A stretch of DNA of 64,000 nucleotides from Actinoplanes siamensis (GCF_016862395.1 NZ_BOMW01000065.1:1-64000); one strand, 5' to 3'. Positions 43,976 through 52,559 are shown, counted from the first letter of the stretch. The notes: generated from the sequence alone by a model not told the origin. Numbers and translations: made by a program.

Positions 43976-45328
43976 TCACTTCGTCAGGGTCTCCGCAATG
44001 TTCTTGAACAGCAGGGCCTCGGCCACGCAGACCCGCTCGAACTCGCCGAGATGCAGGCTCTCGTTCGGGCCGTGCGCCCCGGAGTACGGGTCTTCCACCC
44101 CGGTGACCAGGATCGTCGCATCGGGGAACAGTTCCTGGAAGGTGGCGATGAACGGGATCGATCCACCGACGCCCATGTCCACCGGTTCGGCCCCGTCCCA
44201 CGCGGCGCGGAACGCGGCGCGAGCCGCCTCGAAACCGGGGCCGGTCGCCTCGATCACCGAGGGGCTGCCGTCGCTCTCCAGGGTCACCTCGACGTGCGCG
44301 CCCCACGGAACGTTCTTCTCCAGGTGACCCTTGACCGCGGCGTACACCGACTTGGGGTCGTCCCCCGGGGCGACCCGCACACCGATCTTGGCCTTGGCCG
44401 TCGCCTGCAGGGCGTTGGCGGCCTCCAGCGTGCGCGGCGCGTCGATGCCGAGCACCGAGATCGACGGCTTGGTCCAGATCCGGTCGGTGATCGTGCCCTG
44501 GCCGATCAGTTGGACACCGTCGAGCATCCCGGCCTCCTCGCGGAACCGGTCCTCCGGGTAGTCGACGCTGGCGCCCTCGCGCCCGACCAGGCCGCCGACC
44601 GCCACCTCGCCGGTGTCGTCGTGCAGCGTGCTGAGCACGCGGGCCAGGGCCGTCAGCGCGTCCGGAACCGGGCCGCCGAACATGCCGCTGTGCACGGCGC
44701 TCTTCAGCACCTTGACCTCGACGAACAGGTTGACCAGGCCGCGCAGCGAGGTGGTCAGCGCGGGCCGGCCGATGTCCCAGTTGCCGGAATCGGCGATCAC
44801 GATCACGTCGGACCGCAGCTCCTCCAGGTGAGCCTGGATGATCGCGTCGAGGGAGTCCGAACCGTACTCCTCCTCGCCCTCGACGAAGACCACCACACCC
44901 ACCGGCAGCCGGTCGCCGAAGGCGCGCAGCGCGGCCACGTGGGCCATCACGCCGGCCTTGTCGTCGGCGGCGCCCCGGCCGTAGAGGCGGCCGTCGCGCT
45001 CGACCGGCTCGAACGGGTCACTGGCCCACAGGGCGGGGTCGCCGGTCGGCTGCACGTCGTGGTGCGCGTAGAGCAGCACCGTCGGGGCCCCGGGCGGGGC
45101 GGGCTTGCGACCGATCACCGCGGGCTGGCCGCCGTGCCGCACGATCTGCGTGTCCAGGCCGCAGCCCCGGAGCAGCTCGGCGACCGCCTCGGCGGAACGC
45201 TCCACGTGCGAGTGGTCGAAACCCTCGAAAGCGATGCCCGGGATCCGCACCAGCCGTTCCAGGTCGGCGCGGACACCGGGCATCTGCTGCGCGATTGTGG
45301 CGCGCAGTTCGGATTCAGTCAGGCTCAT
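43976..45328 (-). CDS. M20 family zinc dipeptidase
   Basis: A 450-residue peptidase. Metal ligands are in LLYAHHDVQP, GRGAADDKAG, EGEEEYGS and the C-terminal AHGPNESL; the dimerisation domain (LKSAVHSGMFGGPVPDALTAL) is inserted as usual. It cleaves dipeptides or N-acyl amino acids in the cytosol. ATG 45326-45328 gives MSLTESELRATIAQQM; the longer frame is not supported. It lies 13 nt after the M48 gene stop, so an M48-M20-hydroxylase operon is plausible. Confidence 0.94.
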   Translation of the reverse strand: MSLTESELRATIAQQMPGVRADLERLVRIPGIAFEGFDHSHVERSAEAVAELLRGCGLDTQIVRHGGQPAVIGRKPAPPGAPTVLLYAHHDVQPTGDPALWASDPFEPVERDGRLYGRGAADDKAGVMAHVAALRAFGDRLPVGVVVFVEGEEEYGSDSLDAIIQAHLEELRSDVIVIADSGNWDIGRPALTTSLRGLVNLFVEVKVLKSAVHSGMFGGPVPDALTALARVLSTLHDDTGEVAVGGLVGREGASVDYPEDRFREEAGMLDGVQLIGQGTITDRIWTKPSISVLGIDAPRTLEAANALQATAKAKIGVRVAPGDDPKSVYAAVKGHLEKNVPWGAHVEVTLESDGSPSVIEATGPGFEAARAAFRAAWDGAEPVDMGVGGSIPFIATFQELFPDATILVTGVEDPYSGAHGPNESLHLGEFERVCVAEALLFKNIAETLTK

Positions 45329-45341
45329 TTCCCGATCGTAA

Positions 45342-46421
45342 TCAGCCCGCTTCGCCCGCGCCGCCGTCGCCGTCACCGCGGGCCCGCCGCCGCGCGTCAC
45401 TCGCCCAGTTCATCGCCCGGCCGGCCGCCGCGCCGGCCATGTCGGAGGCGCCGTCACCGACCCGGCGCAGCAGCCCGACCAGCGGATCCTGTGAATTGGC
45501 GAAATCTTCCCGGTACGACTTCGCGGCCGCCTTGACGTCCTCGGTGACCGACGAGTCGCCGTCCGAGTCGCGGTGCGGGTAATCGCCGCCGAGAATCGCC
45601 GCGTACGCCCCCGAGTCGATCCACTTGCGCAGTTCGGCGGCGCGGGCGACCGGGAACGGGTGGGTGCTCCAGGCCGTCATCCCGAGCTTGTGGATGCTGT
45701 CCCGGATGTCGCCGCCGCTCTCGTACTCCGCGGCCTGCTCCAGGAACGCGGTGGTGTCGATCTGCGAGAGGTCCCCGCCGCCGGCCAGCTTCATCAACAG
45801 CCGCAGCGAGGCGGCCGGGTCCTGCCCGGCGAGCAGGCCGGCGCGGTCGGCGGAGAGCTCCGCCTTGCGCCACCACTCCAGCATCCCCGCGATGATGGCC
45901 CGCAGCGCTATCGCGCCGACCGGGATCCAGCTGATGTTCGCCGCCCAGCTGGTCAGGATCATCATGATGGTCTTGTAGACCGCGTGGCCGCTGCGCACGT
46001 GTCCCAGCTCGTGCCCGAGCATGGCGCGCAGTTCGTCGTCGTCGAGCCTCTCCACCGCGCCCGTGGTGACCACGATGAACGGCTTGTCCAGGCCGATCGC
46101 CGAGCCGTTGATGATCGGCGACTGGGTCACGTACAGCTCGGGCAGCTCGGCGATGTCCAGCGTGCTGGCCGCCTCGGTGAAGCGCTGGTAGACCCGCGGG
46201 TACTGCCGGTGGTCCACACGGATCGAGCCGGCCAGGTAGCTGAGCCGGAAGCCGCGCTCGTTCCACATGCCGAAGAACGTCTTCACCACGTCGTCGAAGC
46301 CGCGCAGCTCACGCAGGGCCGACAGGGCGCCCCGATCGGCGGGATGCTCCCAGGCCCGCGAGCTGATGCCCGTCAGCGTCACCCGGCGGCGTACCGGTCG
46401 GTTCTCCTCGTCGGTCGTCAT
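45342..46421 (-). CDS. M48-family zinc metallopeptidase
   Basis: A 359-residue HtpX/Ste24-type peptidase. The zinc site GHELGHVRSGH and the downstream ligand in RKAELSADRAGLLA are clear. A hydrophobic segment after the HELGH helix (WAANISWIPVGAIALRAIIAGML) probably anchors it. The N-terminal SPIINGSAIGLDKPFIVVTTG matches the family. The last about 90 residues are charged and low complexity. It presumably degrades misfolded membrane proteins; the substrate is unknown. Confidence 0.92.
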   Translation of the reverse strand: MTTDEENRPVRRRVTLTGISSRAWEHPADRGALSALRELRGFDDVVKTFFGMWNERGFRLSYLAGSIRVDHRQYPRVYQRFTEAASTLDIAELPELYVTQSPIINGSAIGLDKPFIVVTTGAVERLDDDELRAMLGHELGHVRSGHAVYKTIMMILTSWAANISWIPVGAIALRAIIAGMLEWWRKAELSADRAGLLAGQDPAASLRLLMKLAGGGDLSQIDTTAFLEQAAEYESGGDIRDSIHKLGMTAWSTHPFPVARAAELRKWIDSGAYAAILGGDYPHRDSDGDSSVTEDVKAAAKSYREDFANSQDPLVGLLRRVGDGASDMAGAAAGRAMNWASDARRRARGDGDGGAGEAG

Positions 46422-46523
46422 CGATCACACCCCGTCCTCGTGGCACATCCGGCCCCGCGCGGCGACCGCCGCGCCGGACCAAACGTACGCCCGGAACGCA
46501 ATGCTGTCGTCAGGGTCGCACCC

Positions 46524-48050
46524 TTACGGGGCGCCCGGCCCGACGAACGGCAGCCCGGCCGGCGGACCCTCCTCCAGCAACCGCATCAGGGCCCCGGTGT
46601 CCAGGTGCTCGGCCACGAGATCGCCGAGCACGTCCAGCGCACGCTCCCGGATCCGGGCGTACCGGGTGTCCGGGGCGACGGTGAACCCGTGCCGCCCGGC
46701 CTGCGCGGCCGCCACGGTCAGGAAGCGGCGGCGGAACTCGTCGGACTCGAACGCGCCGTGCCAGTGCGTGCCGTAGACGTGGCCGGCCACGGCCCCCTCC
46801 GGCCGCCCGTCGGCGTACCGCAGCAGCGGCTCCGGGCTGCCCCGCGACACCAGCCCGTGGTGGATCTCGTAGCCGTGCACCGCCGCGCCCAGCGCCGACC
46901 CGGCGCTGCGGGCCAGCGTCTTGCGGGCGGCGAACGTGATGCCGACCGGTAGCAGGCCCAGGCCGGGCACGGTGCCGTGGCCGCTCTCCACCTCGTCGTG
47001 GATGGACTCGGCGAGCATCTGGAATCCGCCGCAGACGCCGACCAGCGGCTTGCCGGCGGCGGCGTGAGCGCCGACCGCGCCGGCCAGGCCGGTCTCGCGC
47101 AACCAGGCCAGGTCGCTGACGGTGGCCTTGGAACCGGGCAGCATCACCAGGTCGGCGTCGGCGACGTCACCGGGCTCGACGGTCAGGTGCACCCGCACGC
47201 CCGGTTCGGCGGCGAGCGCCTCGGCGTCGGTGGCGTTGGAGATCCGGGGCAGGCGGATCACCGCGACCCGCAGCCACTCCCGGCCGCGCGGCGGGCCGGG
47301 ACGGCCCAGCGTGGTGCCGTACGCCAGGGAGTCCTCGGCGTCCAGCCAGACGTCGCGGTGGAAGGGCAGCACGCCGTGCACCGGGCGCCCGGTGACCGCG
47401 GCGATCATGTCGTTGCCCGGCCGCAGCAGACCCAGGTCGCCGCGGAACTTGTTGATCACGAAGCCGGCGACCAGCGCCTGGTCCTCGGCGGAGAGCAGCG
47501 CCAGCGTGCCGAAGAAGGCAGCGAACACGCCACCCCGGTCGATGTCCCCGACCACCAGCGTGGGCAGGTCGAACCGGCGGGCCAGGCCCATGTTGACGAA
47601 GTCGCCCTCGCGCAGGTTGATCTCGGCGGGGCTGCCGGCGCCCTCGCAGATCACCGCGTCGAACGCGGAGCGCAGCTCGGTCAGGGTGGCGTGGGCGACC
47701 TCGGCGAGCTTGGGCCGCAGCGAGCGGTAGTTGCCCGCGGTGACCGTGTCGACCGCCTCGCCGAGCAGGACCACCTGGCTGGTCCGGTCGCTGCTGGGCT
47801 TCAGCAGGACCGGGTTGAACCGCAGGTCCGGCGCGAGGCCCGCGGCCTCGGCCTGCATCGCCTGGGCGCGGCCGATCTCGCCGCCGCGGCCGTCCGGGCC
47901 GATCACCACGACCGAGTTGTTCGACATGTTCTGCGCCTTGAACGGGGCCACCCGGACGCCGTTGCGGTGCAGCCAGCGGCAGATCCCGGCGGTGAGGACG
48001 CTCTTGCCGGCGTCCGATGTGGTCCCGGCGACCAGCAGCCCGCCGGTCAT
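46524..48050 (-). CDS. cobQ: Cobyric acid synthase
   Basis: A 508-residue CobQ/CbiP that amidates adenosylcobyrinate a,c-diamide at four positions using glutamine and ATP. The dethiobiotin-synthetase-like domain has LLVAGTTSDAGKSVLTAGI, FKAQNMSNNS, ICEGAGSPAEINL and VVGDIDRGGVFAA; the GATase domain keeps the catalytic Cys in GVCGGFQML and the His in GYEIHHG/HGAFESD. ATG 48048-48050 overlaps the cobD stop (ATGA 48047-48050), so the two are coupled. The open frame upstream is in another gene. Confidence 0.95.
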   Translation of the reverse strand: MTGGLLVAGTTSDAGKSVLTAGICRWLHRNGVRVAPFKAQNMSNNSVVVIGPDGRGGEIGRAQAMQAEAAGLAPDLRFNPVLLKPSSDRTSQVVLLGEAVDTVTAGNYRSLRPKLAEVAHATLTELRSAFDAVICEGAGSPAEINLREGDFVNMGLARRFDLPTLVVGDIDRGGVFAAFFGTLALLSAEDQALVAGFVINKFRGDLGLLRPGNDMIAAVTGRPVHGVLPFHRDVWLDAEDSLAYGTTLGRPGPPRGREWLRVAVIRLPRISNATDAEALAAEPGVRVHLTVEPGDVADADLVMLPGSKATVSDLAWLRETGLAGAVGAHAAAGKPLVGVCGGFQMLAESIHDEVESGHGTVPGLGLLPVGITFAARKTLARSAGSALGAAVHGYEIHHGLVSRGSPEPLLRYADGRPEGAVAGHVYGTHWHGAFESDEFRRRFLTVAAAQAGRHGFTVAPDTRYARIRERALDVLGDLVAEHLDTGALMRLLEEGPPAGLPFVGPGAP

Positions 48051-49003
48051 CGCGAGCCCACGCGGGAGCGGACCAGCGCGGCGCCCGCGGCCAGCAGCAC
48101 TGCCACCGCGCCCACCGCCCCGGAGATCCGCGCCGCCCGCCTCAGGTGCACAGCCGACGGCCGCGGCCCGTCGCCCAGGAACGGCCGGGTCTCGCTGCGT
48201 CCGGAATAGACGTTGCGGCCGCCGAGCCGCACACCGAGCGCCCCGGCCATCGCCGACTCGCACTGTCCCGCGTTCGGCGAGGGGTGATCGTTGCGATCGC
48301 GACGCCAGACCCGCAGCGTCTCCCGCGGCGCCCCCCCGCCGATCGGCGCCACCGCGACGGTCAGCAGTCCGGTCAGCCGGGACGGCGCCAGGTTCAGCAG
48401 ATCGTCCAGCCGCGCCGAGGCGGTCCCGAACCGCTCGTACCGCGCCGACCGGTGCCCCACCATCGCGTCCAGCGTGTTCGCCGCCCGGTAGCCCAGCAGC
48501 CCGGCCGGCCCCAACAGCGCGCCCCAGAACAGCGGGGCGACCACCGCGTCCGACGTGTTCTCAGCAACCGACTCGACAGTGGCCCGGGCCAGTTCCGGCT
48601 CGTCCAGTGCGGACGGGTCCCGCCCGCAGAGGTGGCCGAGCCGCCCGCGGGCCGCCGCCAGGTCACCGGCCTCCAGGTGCCGGGCCATCACCAGGGACTC
48701 CGCGCGCAGGGTGCGGCCGCCCAGCACGGCCCAGGTGGCCGCGGCGGTCAGCGCGAACCGGGCGGCCGGGACGCGCCGGGTGGCCCGTGCGGCGGCCAGC
48801 CCGGCCAACGCCGGCGCACCCACCGCCACCGCGGTGAACAGCGCTCCGGCCCGGCGCCGGGGCTGGTAGACCCGGCGCTCCAGCGCGGCGGCCGCCGTGC
48901 CGTAACCGGCGACCGGGTGGAACCGGCGCGGATCACCGATCACGGCGTCCAGCAGATATCCGGCGATCAGTCCGGCCGCGTCCGCGGCCCACCGGTACGG
49001 CAC
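48047..49003 (-). CDS. cobD: Adenosylcobinamide-phosphate synthase
   Basis: A 318-residue CobD/CbiB membrane protein that attaches aminopropanol (phosphate) to adenosylcobyric acid. GLIAGYLLDAVIGDPRRFHPVAGYG, ARATVESVAENTSDAVVAPLFWGALLGPAGLLGYRAANTLDAMVGHRSARYERFG and HPSPNAGQCESAMAGALGVRLGG are family signatures. GTG 49001-49003 with GAGAGGAAG upstream is preferred over the long open frame beyond. The naming follows Pseudomonas cobD, not the Salmonella decarboxylase. First gene of the cobD-cobQ pair. Confidence 0.93.
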   Translation of the reverse strand: MPYRWAADAAGLIAGYLLDAVIGDPRRFHPVAGYGTAAAALERRVYQPRRRAGALFTAVAVGAPALAGLAAARATRRVPAARFALTAAATWAVLGGRTLRAESLVMARHLEAGDLAAARGRLGHLCGRDPSALDEPELARATVESVAENTSDAVVAPLFWGALLGPAGLLGYRAANTLDAMVGHRSARYERFGTASARLDDLLNLAPSRLTGLLTVAVAPIGGGAPRETLRVWRRDRNDHPSPNAGQCESAMAGALGVRLGGRNVYSGRSETRPFLGDGPRPSAVHLRRAARISGAVGAVAVLLAAGAALVRSRVGSR

Positions 49004-49031
49004 GGTCTTCCTCTCCTCGGGTGTGACAGGT

Positions 49032-49074
49032 CGTTCAGCGGCCGAACGGCGTTCGTTCAGCGGCCGAACGGCGT
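49032..49074. repeat. 22-bp tandem duplication at a gene end
   Basis: CGTTCAGCGGCCGAACGGCG plus T occurs at 49032-49052 and again at 49054-49074. The second copy contains the last codons and stop of the minus-strand gene at 49057; the first copy is an intergenic duplicate of that gene end. Confidence 0.88.
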
Positions 49075-49515
49075 GAGGTCGAACGCCCACACGGCCATGG
49101 TCGCCGGCTCGGCCTCCGGGTACGGCACCGGCTCCAGCGCGCCCCACTGGATCGATCCGGGCGCGCGGTCCTCCAAGAACTCGGTCACGATCGCGTGCAA
49201 GTCGTCGGTCACCTGGTAGGCGACCGGGAACTGCAGGTCGCCCGGCTTCCGGGTGCAGGCCGAGCAGCGCAGCTGGCCGGCCTCCGCGTCGTGCCAGACG
49301 TAGAACGTCGCGGTGCCCCGGTGGCCGGAGGCGGCCACCTGGTCCCGCAACGCGACAGCGGTCTCCTCGAAGGCGGCCACCACCTCGTCGGCAGACGTGC
49401 CCATGCGCTCGTGCGGTGGCGCGCCGAACCAGCTGGTGTTGGCCTGCTCGGCATCCTGATCCTCGGGCGTTAGCACCATCGTCTCGTCGGCGATGGCACG
49501 GATGTCCTTCAGCAT
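49057..49515 (-). CDS. Conserved hypothetical protein
   Basis: A 152-residue soluble protein: MLKDIRAIADETMVLTPEDQ, TATFYVWHDAEAGQLRCSAC, VTDDLHAIVTEFLEDRAPGS and WAFDLTPFGR. A pair of Cys (RCSACTRKP) could bind metal but stands alone. It is probably a conserved actinobacterial protein; no named family is recognised. ATG 49513-49515 follows directly on an in-frame GTG (49516-49518), and no clear ribosome site distinguishes them. Confidence 0.75.
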   Translation of the reverse strand: MLKDIRAIADETMVLTPEDQDAEQANTSWFGAPPHERMGTSADEVVAAFEETAVALRDQVAASGHRGTATFYVWHDAEAGQLRCSACTRKPGDLQFPVAYQVTDDLHAIVTEFLEDRAPGSIQWGALEPVPYPEAEPATMAVWAFDLTPFGR

Positions 49516-49751
49516 CACCGCTTCAGTCTGCCGGTTGGGGTTGTCTTGAGACCAATCGGGCCGCTCGGCCGGGCGGCCCGGGAAAGCCGCCCGATCGGCC
49601 CATCCCGATCGAGGGAGCCGGCTCGTCCACCGAGCCGGCCGGCAGCCGGCGGCCCGGCCTCGGACCCCGGTACGGCCGGGCCGCCGGGCGCCGGCCACCC
49701 CGTCGGGTCCGCAGGGAAAGACCCTCCGGGGCGGCGGCTACCGGTAAAGTC

Positions 49752-50459
49752 TCAGGCCGCCACCGGCTCCCGCCTGGGCCGGCGCAGGCGCCGCACCTCC
49801 GCGGTCGCCGGCTCCGGCTGCGCGTCCGGCTCCTCCGGGGCGGGCGCCTCCGGGTCCGCCGGATCCAGGACGGGCGCCTCCGGGCCGGCCGGATCCAGGA
49901 CGGGCGCCCCGGGGTCCGCCGGATCGGGCTCCATCAGCCCGGCCACCACCTCCAGGAACTCCGGCTCGGCCTCGCCGGGCAGCGGCTCGGGCAGGCCGTC
50001 GCCGAACCCGACCGGCACGTCGGTCACCAGCTCGGCCGCCTCACCGGCGATCCTCGACTCGGCCTCGGCGTCCTCGACGGCCGCGGTGGCCGACGGCGGG
50101 TTGCGGTAGAACCGGGCCCGGCCCCGCGCGAGGTCCAGCCCGACCGCGTGCGCCTCCATCTCGTACGAGACCCGGCGGTTGCCGTCCTCGTCCGTCCAGT
50201 CCCGGCTGTAGACCCGGCCGAAAGCGATCACCGGGTCGCCGGCCCCGATCGAGGCGGCGACGTTCTCCCCGAGCTTGCGCCAGGCGGAGACCCGGATCCG
50301 CAGCGTGTTGCCGTCCACCCAGCAGCGCTTCTCCCGGTCGTACCGGCGGGCCGTTGACGCGATCTTGAAGTTCGCCACCAGCAGGTCGGACTCCTTGGTG
50401 CGGCGCCACTCCGGCTTGGCCAGCGCGTTGCCGACGACGGTGACGGTTGTGTCGAACAC
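49752..50459 (-). CDS. Single-stranded DNA-binding protein paralogue (SsbB-like)
   Basis: A 235-residue SSB-type protein. The OB fold occupies residues 1-115: FDTTVTVVGNALAKPEWRRT, FKIASTARRYDREKRCWVDG, LRIRVSAWRKLGENVAASIG, DPVIAFGRVYSRDWTDEDGN and VSYEMEAHAVGLDL. It resembles mycobacterial SsbB (Rv2478c) rather than the essential SSB. The C-terminal half is acidic and Pro-rich with 10-residue repeats, and it ends RRPRREPVAA, without the DDDxPF tip that recruits partners. GTG 50457-50459 with SD GAGGAGA 6 nt away. Confidence 0.9.
   Translation of the reverse strand: MFDTTVTVVGNALAKPEWRRTKESDLLVANFKIASTARRYDREKRCWVDGNTLRIRVSAWRKLGENVAASIGAGDPVIAFGRVYSRDWTDEDGNRRVSYEMEAHAVGLDLARGRARFYRNPPSATAAVEDAEAESRIAGEAAELVTDVPVGFGDGLPEPLPGEAEPEFLEVVAGLMEPDPADPGAPVLDPAGPEAPVLDPADPEAPAPEEPDAQPEPATAEVRRLRRPRREPVAA
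49841..49930 (-). repeat. 30-bp tandem repeats in the ssb tail
   Basis: Three units of 30 bp (49841-49870, 49871-49900, 49901-49930; the third diverged) encode repeats of DPADPGAPVL type in the C-terminal region. Length is a multiple of three. Confidence 0.85.
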
Positions 50460-50647
50460 TGATCTCTCCTCGTGTCGTCGAATGCCGCGGCCGGTGCGAG
50501 CCGGGCGCGGCGGACCGGGCAAGCCTGGCCCGGACGGCGCCGGCGTGCGGATCTCCCTGTGGACGGCGCGGGAATGTGGACGAGGGCCCGGAACAGTGGT
50601 GGATCTGATATGGCGCACCCCCGCATACCCGCGGGTAACCTGTCCGG

Positions 50648-51727
50648 GTGGAGATCGACGTCCTGGGCTCGCCGTACGAACGGCACACCATCGAGCTGGG
50701 CACCGACGACGAGGGGCCGGTCGTGGCCACACTCGTGCGGCGGCGCGCCGAGCGTCCGGCCCGCCGGGCGGTGCTGCACGTCCACGGTTTCGTGGACTAC
50801 TTCTTCCAGACCCACCTGGCCGACTTCTTCGTCGAGCGCGGCTGGGACTTCTACGCCCTGGACCTGCGCAAGTACGGCCGCAGCCTGCTCCCCCACCAGA
50901 CGCCGAACTTCGCCCGCAGCCTCACCGACTACTACCCGGAGCTGGACGAGGCGGCCCGGATCGTCCGCGAGCAGGACGGCCACGACCAGCTGCTGGTCAC
51001 CGGCCACTCCACGGGCGGGCTGATCACCTCGCTGTGGGCGCACTCCCGTCGCGGGCAGGGCATCGTCGACGGGCTGTTCCTGAACAGTCCGTTCTTCGAG
51101 TTCAACCTGCCCTGGGCGGTGCGGCGACCGGCGCTGTCCGTGGCGATCGCGCTCACCGGACGTACGCCGTACCGCAAAATGCCGACCAGCGGCCTGGGCC
51201 TCTACGGGCAGAGCCTGCACCGGGACTACCAGGGTGAATGGTCCTACGACCTGGCCTGGAAGCCGATTCTCGGCTTCCCGGTCCGGATGGGATGGCTCGC
51301 CGCCATCCGGCGCGGCCAGCGCCGGCTGCAGGCCGGCCTGGCCATCGACGCGCCGGTGCTGGTCGCCTGCTCGGACCGGACATTCCGCGGAAACGCCTGG
51401 CACGACGACGTCCACGTGTCCGATTCCGTGCTTGACGTCGAGCACATCGTCCGATGGGCGCCCGGGCTCGGGCCGCGGGTGACGATCGCCCGGTTCAACG
51501 GCGGCAAGCACGACCTCACCCTGTCCGGCCCGGAGGTCCGCGCCGAGGTCTTCCGCGAGCTGGGCAGATGGGTCGACGCGTACCTCCCGGCGCCCGGCAC
51601 GCCGCAGGTCGAGGTCCCGCCGGCGCCGGAGGAACAGGGCGCCCGCGCGGCCGCGCTGGAGGCGGCCGAGACGGCGGTCGAGAAGACGGGCGACAAGGCG
51701 GACGACAAGTCCGGCACCACCGCCTAG
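50648..51727 (+). CDS. Alpha/beta hydrolase (serine aminopeptidase S33-like)
   Basis: A 359-residue hydrolase. HVHGFVDYFFQTHLADFFVERGWDFYALDLRKYGRS, the nucleophile elbow GHSTGG, VACSDRTF (acid region) and the His of GGKHDLTLS fit the monoacylglycerol-lipase/S33 group. The last about 40 residues form an acidic/Lys tail. GTG 50648 follows a -10-like TAACCT (50636-50641) by 6 nt with no SD, suggesting a leaderless mRNA. The tRNA promoter lies in its 3' end. Confidence 0.9.
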   Translation: MEIDVLGSPYERHTIELGTDDEGPVVATLVRRRAERPARRAVLHVHGFVDYFFQTHLADFFVERGWDFYALDLRKYGRSLLPHQTPNFARSLTDYYPELDEAARIVREQDGHDQLLVTGHSTGGLITSLWAHSRRGQGIVDGLFLNSPFFEFNLPWAVRRPALSVAIALTGRTPYRKMPTSGLGLYGQSLHRDYQGEWSYDLAWKPILGFPVRMGWLAAIRRGQRRLQAGLAIDAPVLVACSDRTFRGNAWHDDVHVSDSVLDVEHIVRWAPGLGPRVTIARFNGGKHDLTLSGPEVRAEVFRELGRWVDAYLPAPGTPQVEVPPAPEEQGARAAALEAAETAVEKTGDKADDKSGTTA

Positions 51728-51730
51728 TAT
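51702..51730 (+). promoter_or_regulatory. Probable tRNA-Arg promoter
   Basis: ACGACA (51702-51707), a 17-bp spacer and TAGTAT (51725-51730) stand 10 nt before the tRNA, inside the end of the preceding gene. Confidence 0.45.
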
Positions 51731-51740
51731 GTGCTGGCCA

Positions 51741-51816
51741 GCGCTCGTAGCTCAGCGGATAGAGCACCGGACTTCTAATCCGATGGTCGCAGGTTCGAAT
51801 CCTGCCGGGCGCGCCA
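51741..51816 (+). tRNA. tRNA-Arg(UCU)
   Basis: A 76-nt tRNA with encoded CCA. The acceptor stem GCGCTCG pairs with CGGGCGC (one T-G), the D-arm is GCTC-AGCGGATA-GAGC, the anticodon loop CTTCTAA gives anticodon TCT, and the T-arm has GGTTCGAAT. Its 3' half is duplicated at 56480-56515, marking the insertion of a genomic island. Confidence 0.95.
51779..51814 (+). other. Attachment site attL (in tRNA-Arg)
   Basis: Anticodon-stem to acceptor-stem part of the tRNA, starting TCCGATGGTCGCAGG. It is the left copy of the 36-nt duplication; mismatches with the right copy are at 51784 (T/A) and 51801 (C/G). Confidence 0.82.
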
Positions 51817-51871
51817 TAACTTCGATCTACCAGGGCGAGGGCATCTGATGATGCTCCACCTCAAGACCCGA

Positions 51872-51889
51872 TTACCTGTTTTGTTACCT
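51872..51889 (+). repeat. Left copy of an island-end direct repeat
   Basis: TTACCTGTTTTGTTACCT, 58 nt inside the left end. It matches 56330-56347 at 17 of 18 positions and itself contains TTACCT twice, like arm-type integrase binding sites. Confidence 0.65.
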
Positions 51890-51906
51890 ATTTTGGTATT
51901 CCGGCA

Positions 51907-52221
51907 TCAGAGGAACGCCGCGACCGACGCCTTGTCGCCCATGAGGTCACGCCCAAGGTGCACGCGGGCGGTCATGGCCGGATCGGTGTGACCGAGCTGG
52001 TCGGCAATCGTGGCGATCGGCACGCCGGACTGGTCGAGGATCGTCGCCACCGTACGGCGAGGGGTGTGCGGGGTGACCCAAGGGAACCCGCTCCCGATGA
52101 AGATCCGAGCGAGCGCCTTGGCGGAGTTGCTCTGGTCCCACACCCGTTCCGACTTGTTCAGGTGGTGCGGTGAACTGAAGACCAGCCCCGAGAGGCTGAG
52201 CCTCTCCGCTCGAGCCTTCAT
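51907..52221 (-). pseudogene. Truncated tyrosine integrase, catalytic Tyr changed to His
   Basis: A 104-residue C-terminal piece of a phage-type tyrosine recombinase. TPHTPRRTVATILDQSGVPI contains the HxxR region, ATIADQLGHTDPAM has the GH motif, and the end ARVHLGRDLMGDKASVAAFL corresponds to the usual ARVYLGRD: the nucleophilic Tyr is His (CAC). The N-terminal arm-binding and core-binding domains are absent; the frame starts in the middle of the catalytic domain (LSLSGLVFSSPHHLNK). It lies next to the tRNA, as integrases of such islands do. It cannot be active. Confidence 0.85.
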
Positions 52222-52529
52222 CCTCTCAGTGAGCCACGGAGGCTACGCACACCCGGCGGCAGGATCAGATGGTCCAGGACCCCATGCGTCCCCATGCACA
52301 CCGCACACAACGGCATGGCCGCGTCGTCGTACACCACCGTCGATTCCTCATACGGATGCGGCGGGTACTGGACTACCTCCACCACGCCGCGATTCTGCAA
52401 CATGAAGTGGAAGCAGTTGTGCATCCGGCCGTGCGGGTAGGTCCGGGCTATGGCGGGCGTGATCATCGGGATCAGGGTCACCCCGCGTCGCCGCAGAATC
52501 GCTACGCCAGGACAAGGTTCGGCATGCAC
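52218..52529 (-). CDS. Hypothetical protein of the island
   Basis: Up to 103 residues; ATG 52464-52466 gives a shorter form starting MITPAIARTYPHGRMHNCFH. The centre is well-ordered (NRGVVEVVQYPPHPYEESTV) and PLCAVCMGTHGVLDHLILPP has a CxxC-x-n-H pattern that could bind a metal. No family recognised, but similar short proteins occur on actinobacterial plasmids and islands as I recall. Its TGA overlaps the integrase fragment's ATG by 4 nt. Confidence 0.6.
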   Translation of the reverse strand: MHAEPCPGVAILRRRGVTLIPMITPAIARTYPHGRMHNCFHFMLQNRGVVEVVQYPPHPYEESTVVYDDAAMPLCAVCMGTHGVLDHLILPPGVRSLRGSLRG

Positions 52530-52559
52530 AAGAACGGCCGGCGGGTACTCAGGCTTCCG

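Noticed and set aside
42746..45535. 929-codon plus-strand frame opposite hydroxylase and M20 peptidase
   Set aside because: Antisense shadow; both minus-strand genes show complete catalytic motifs.
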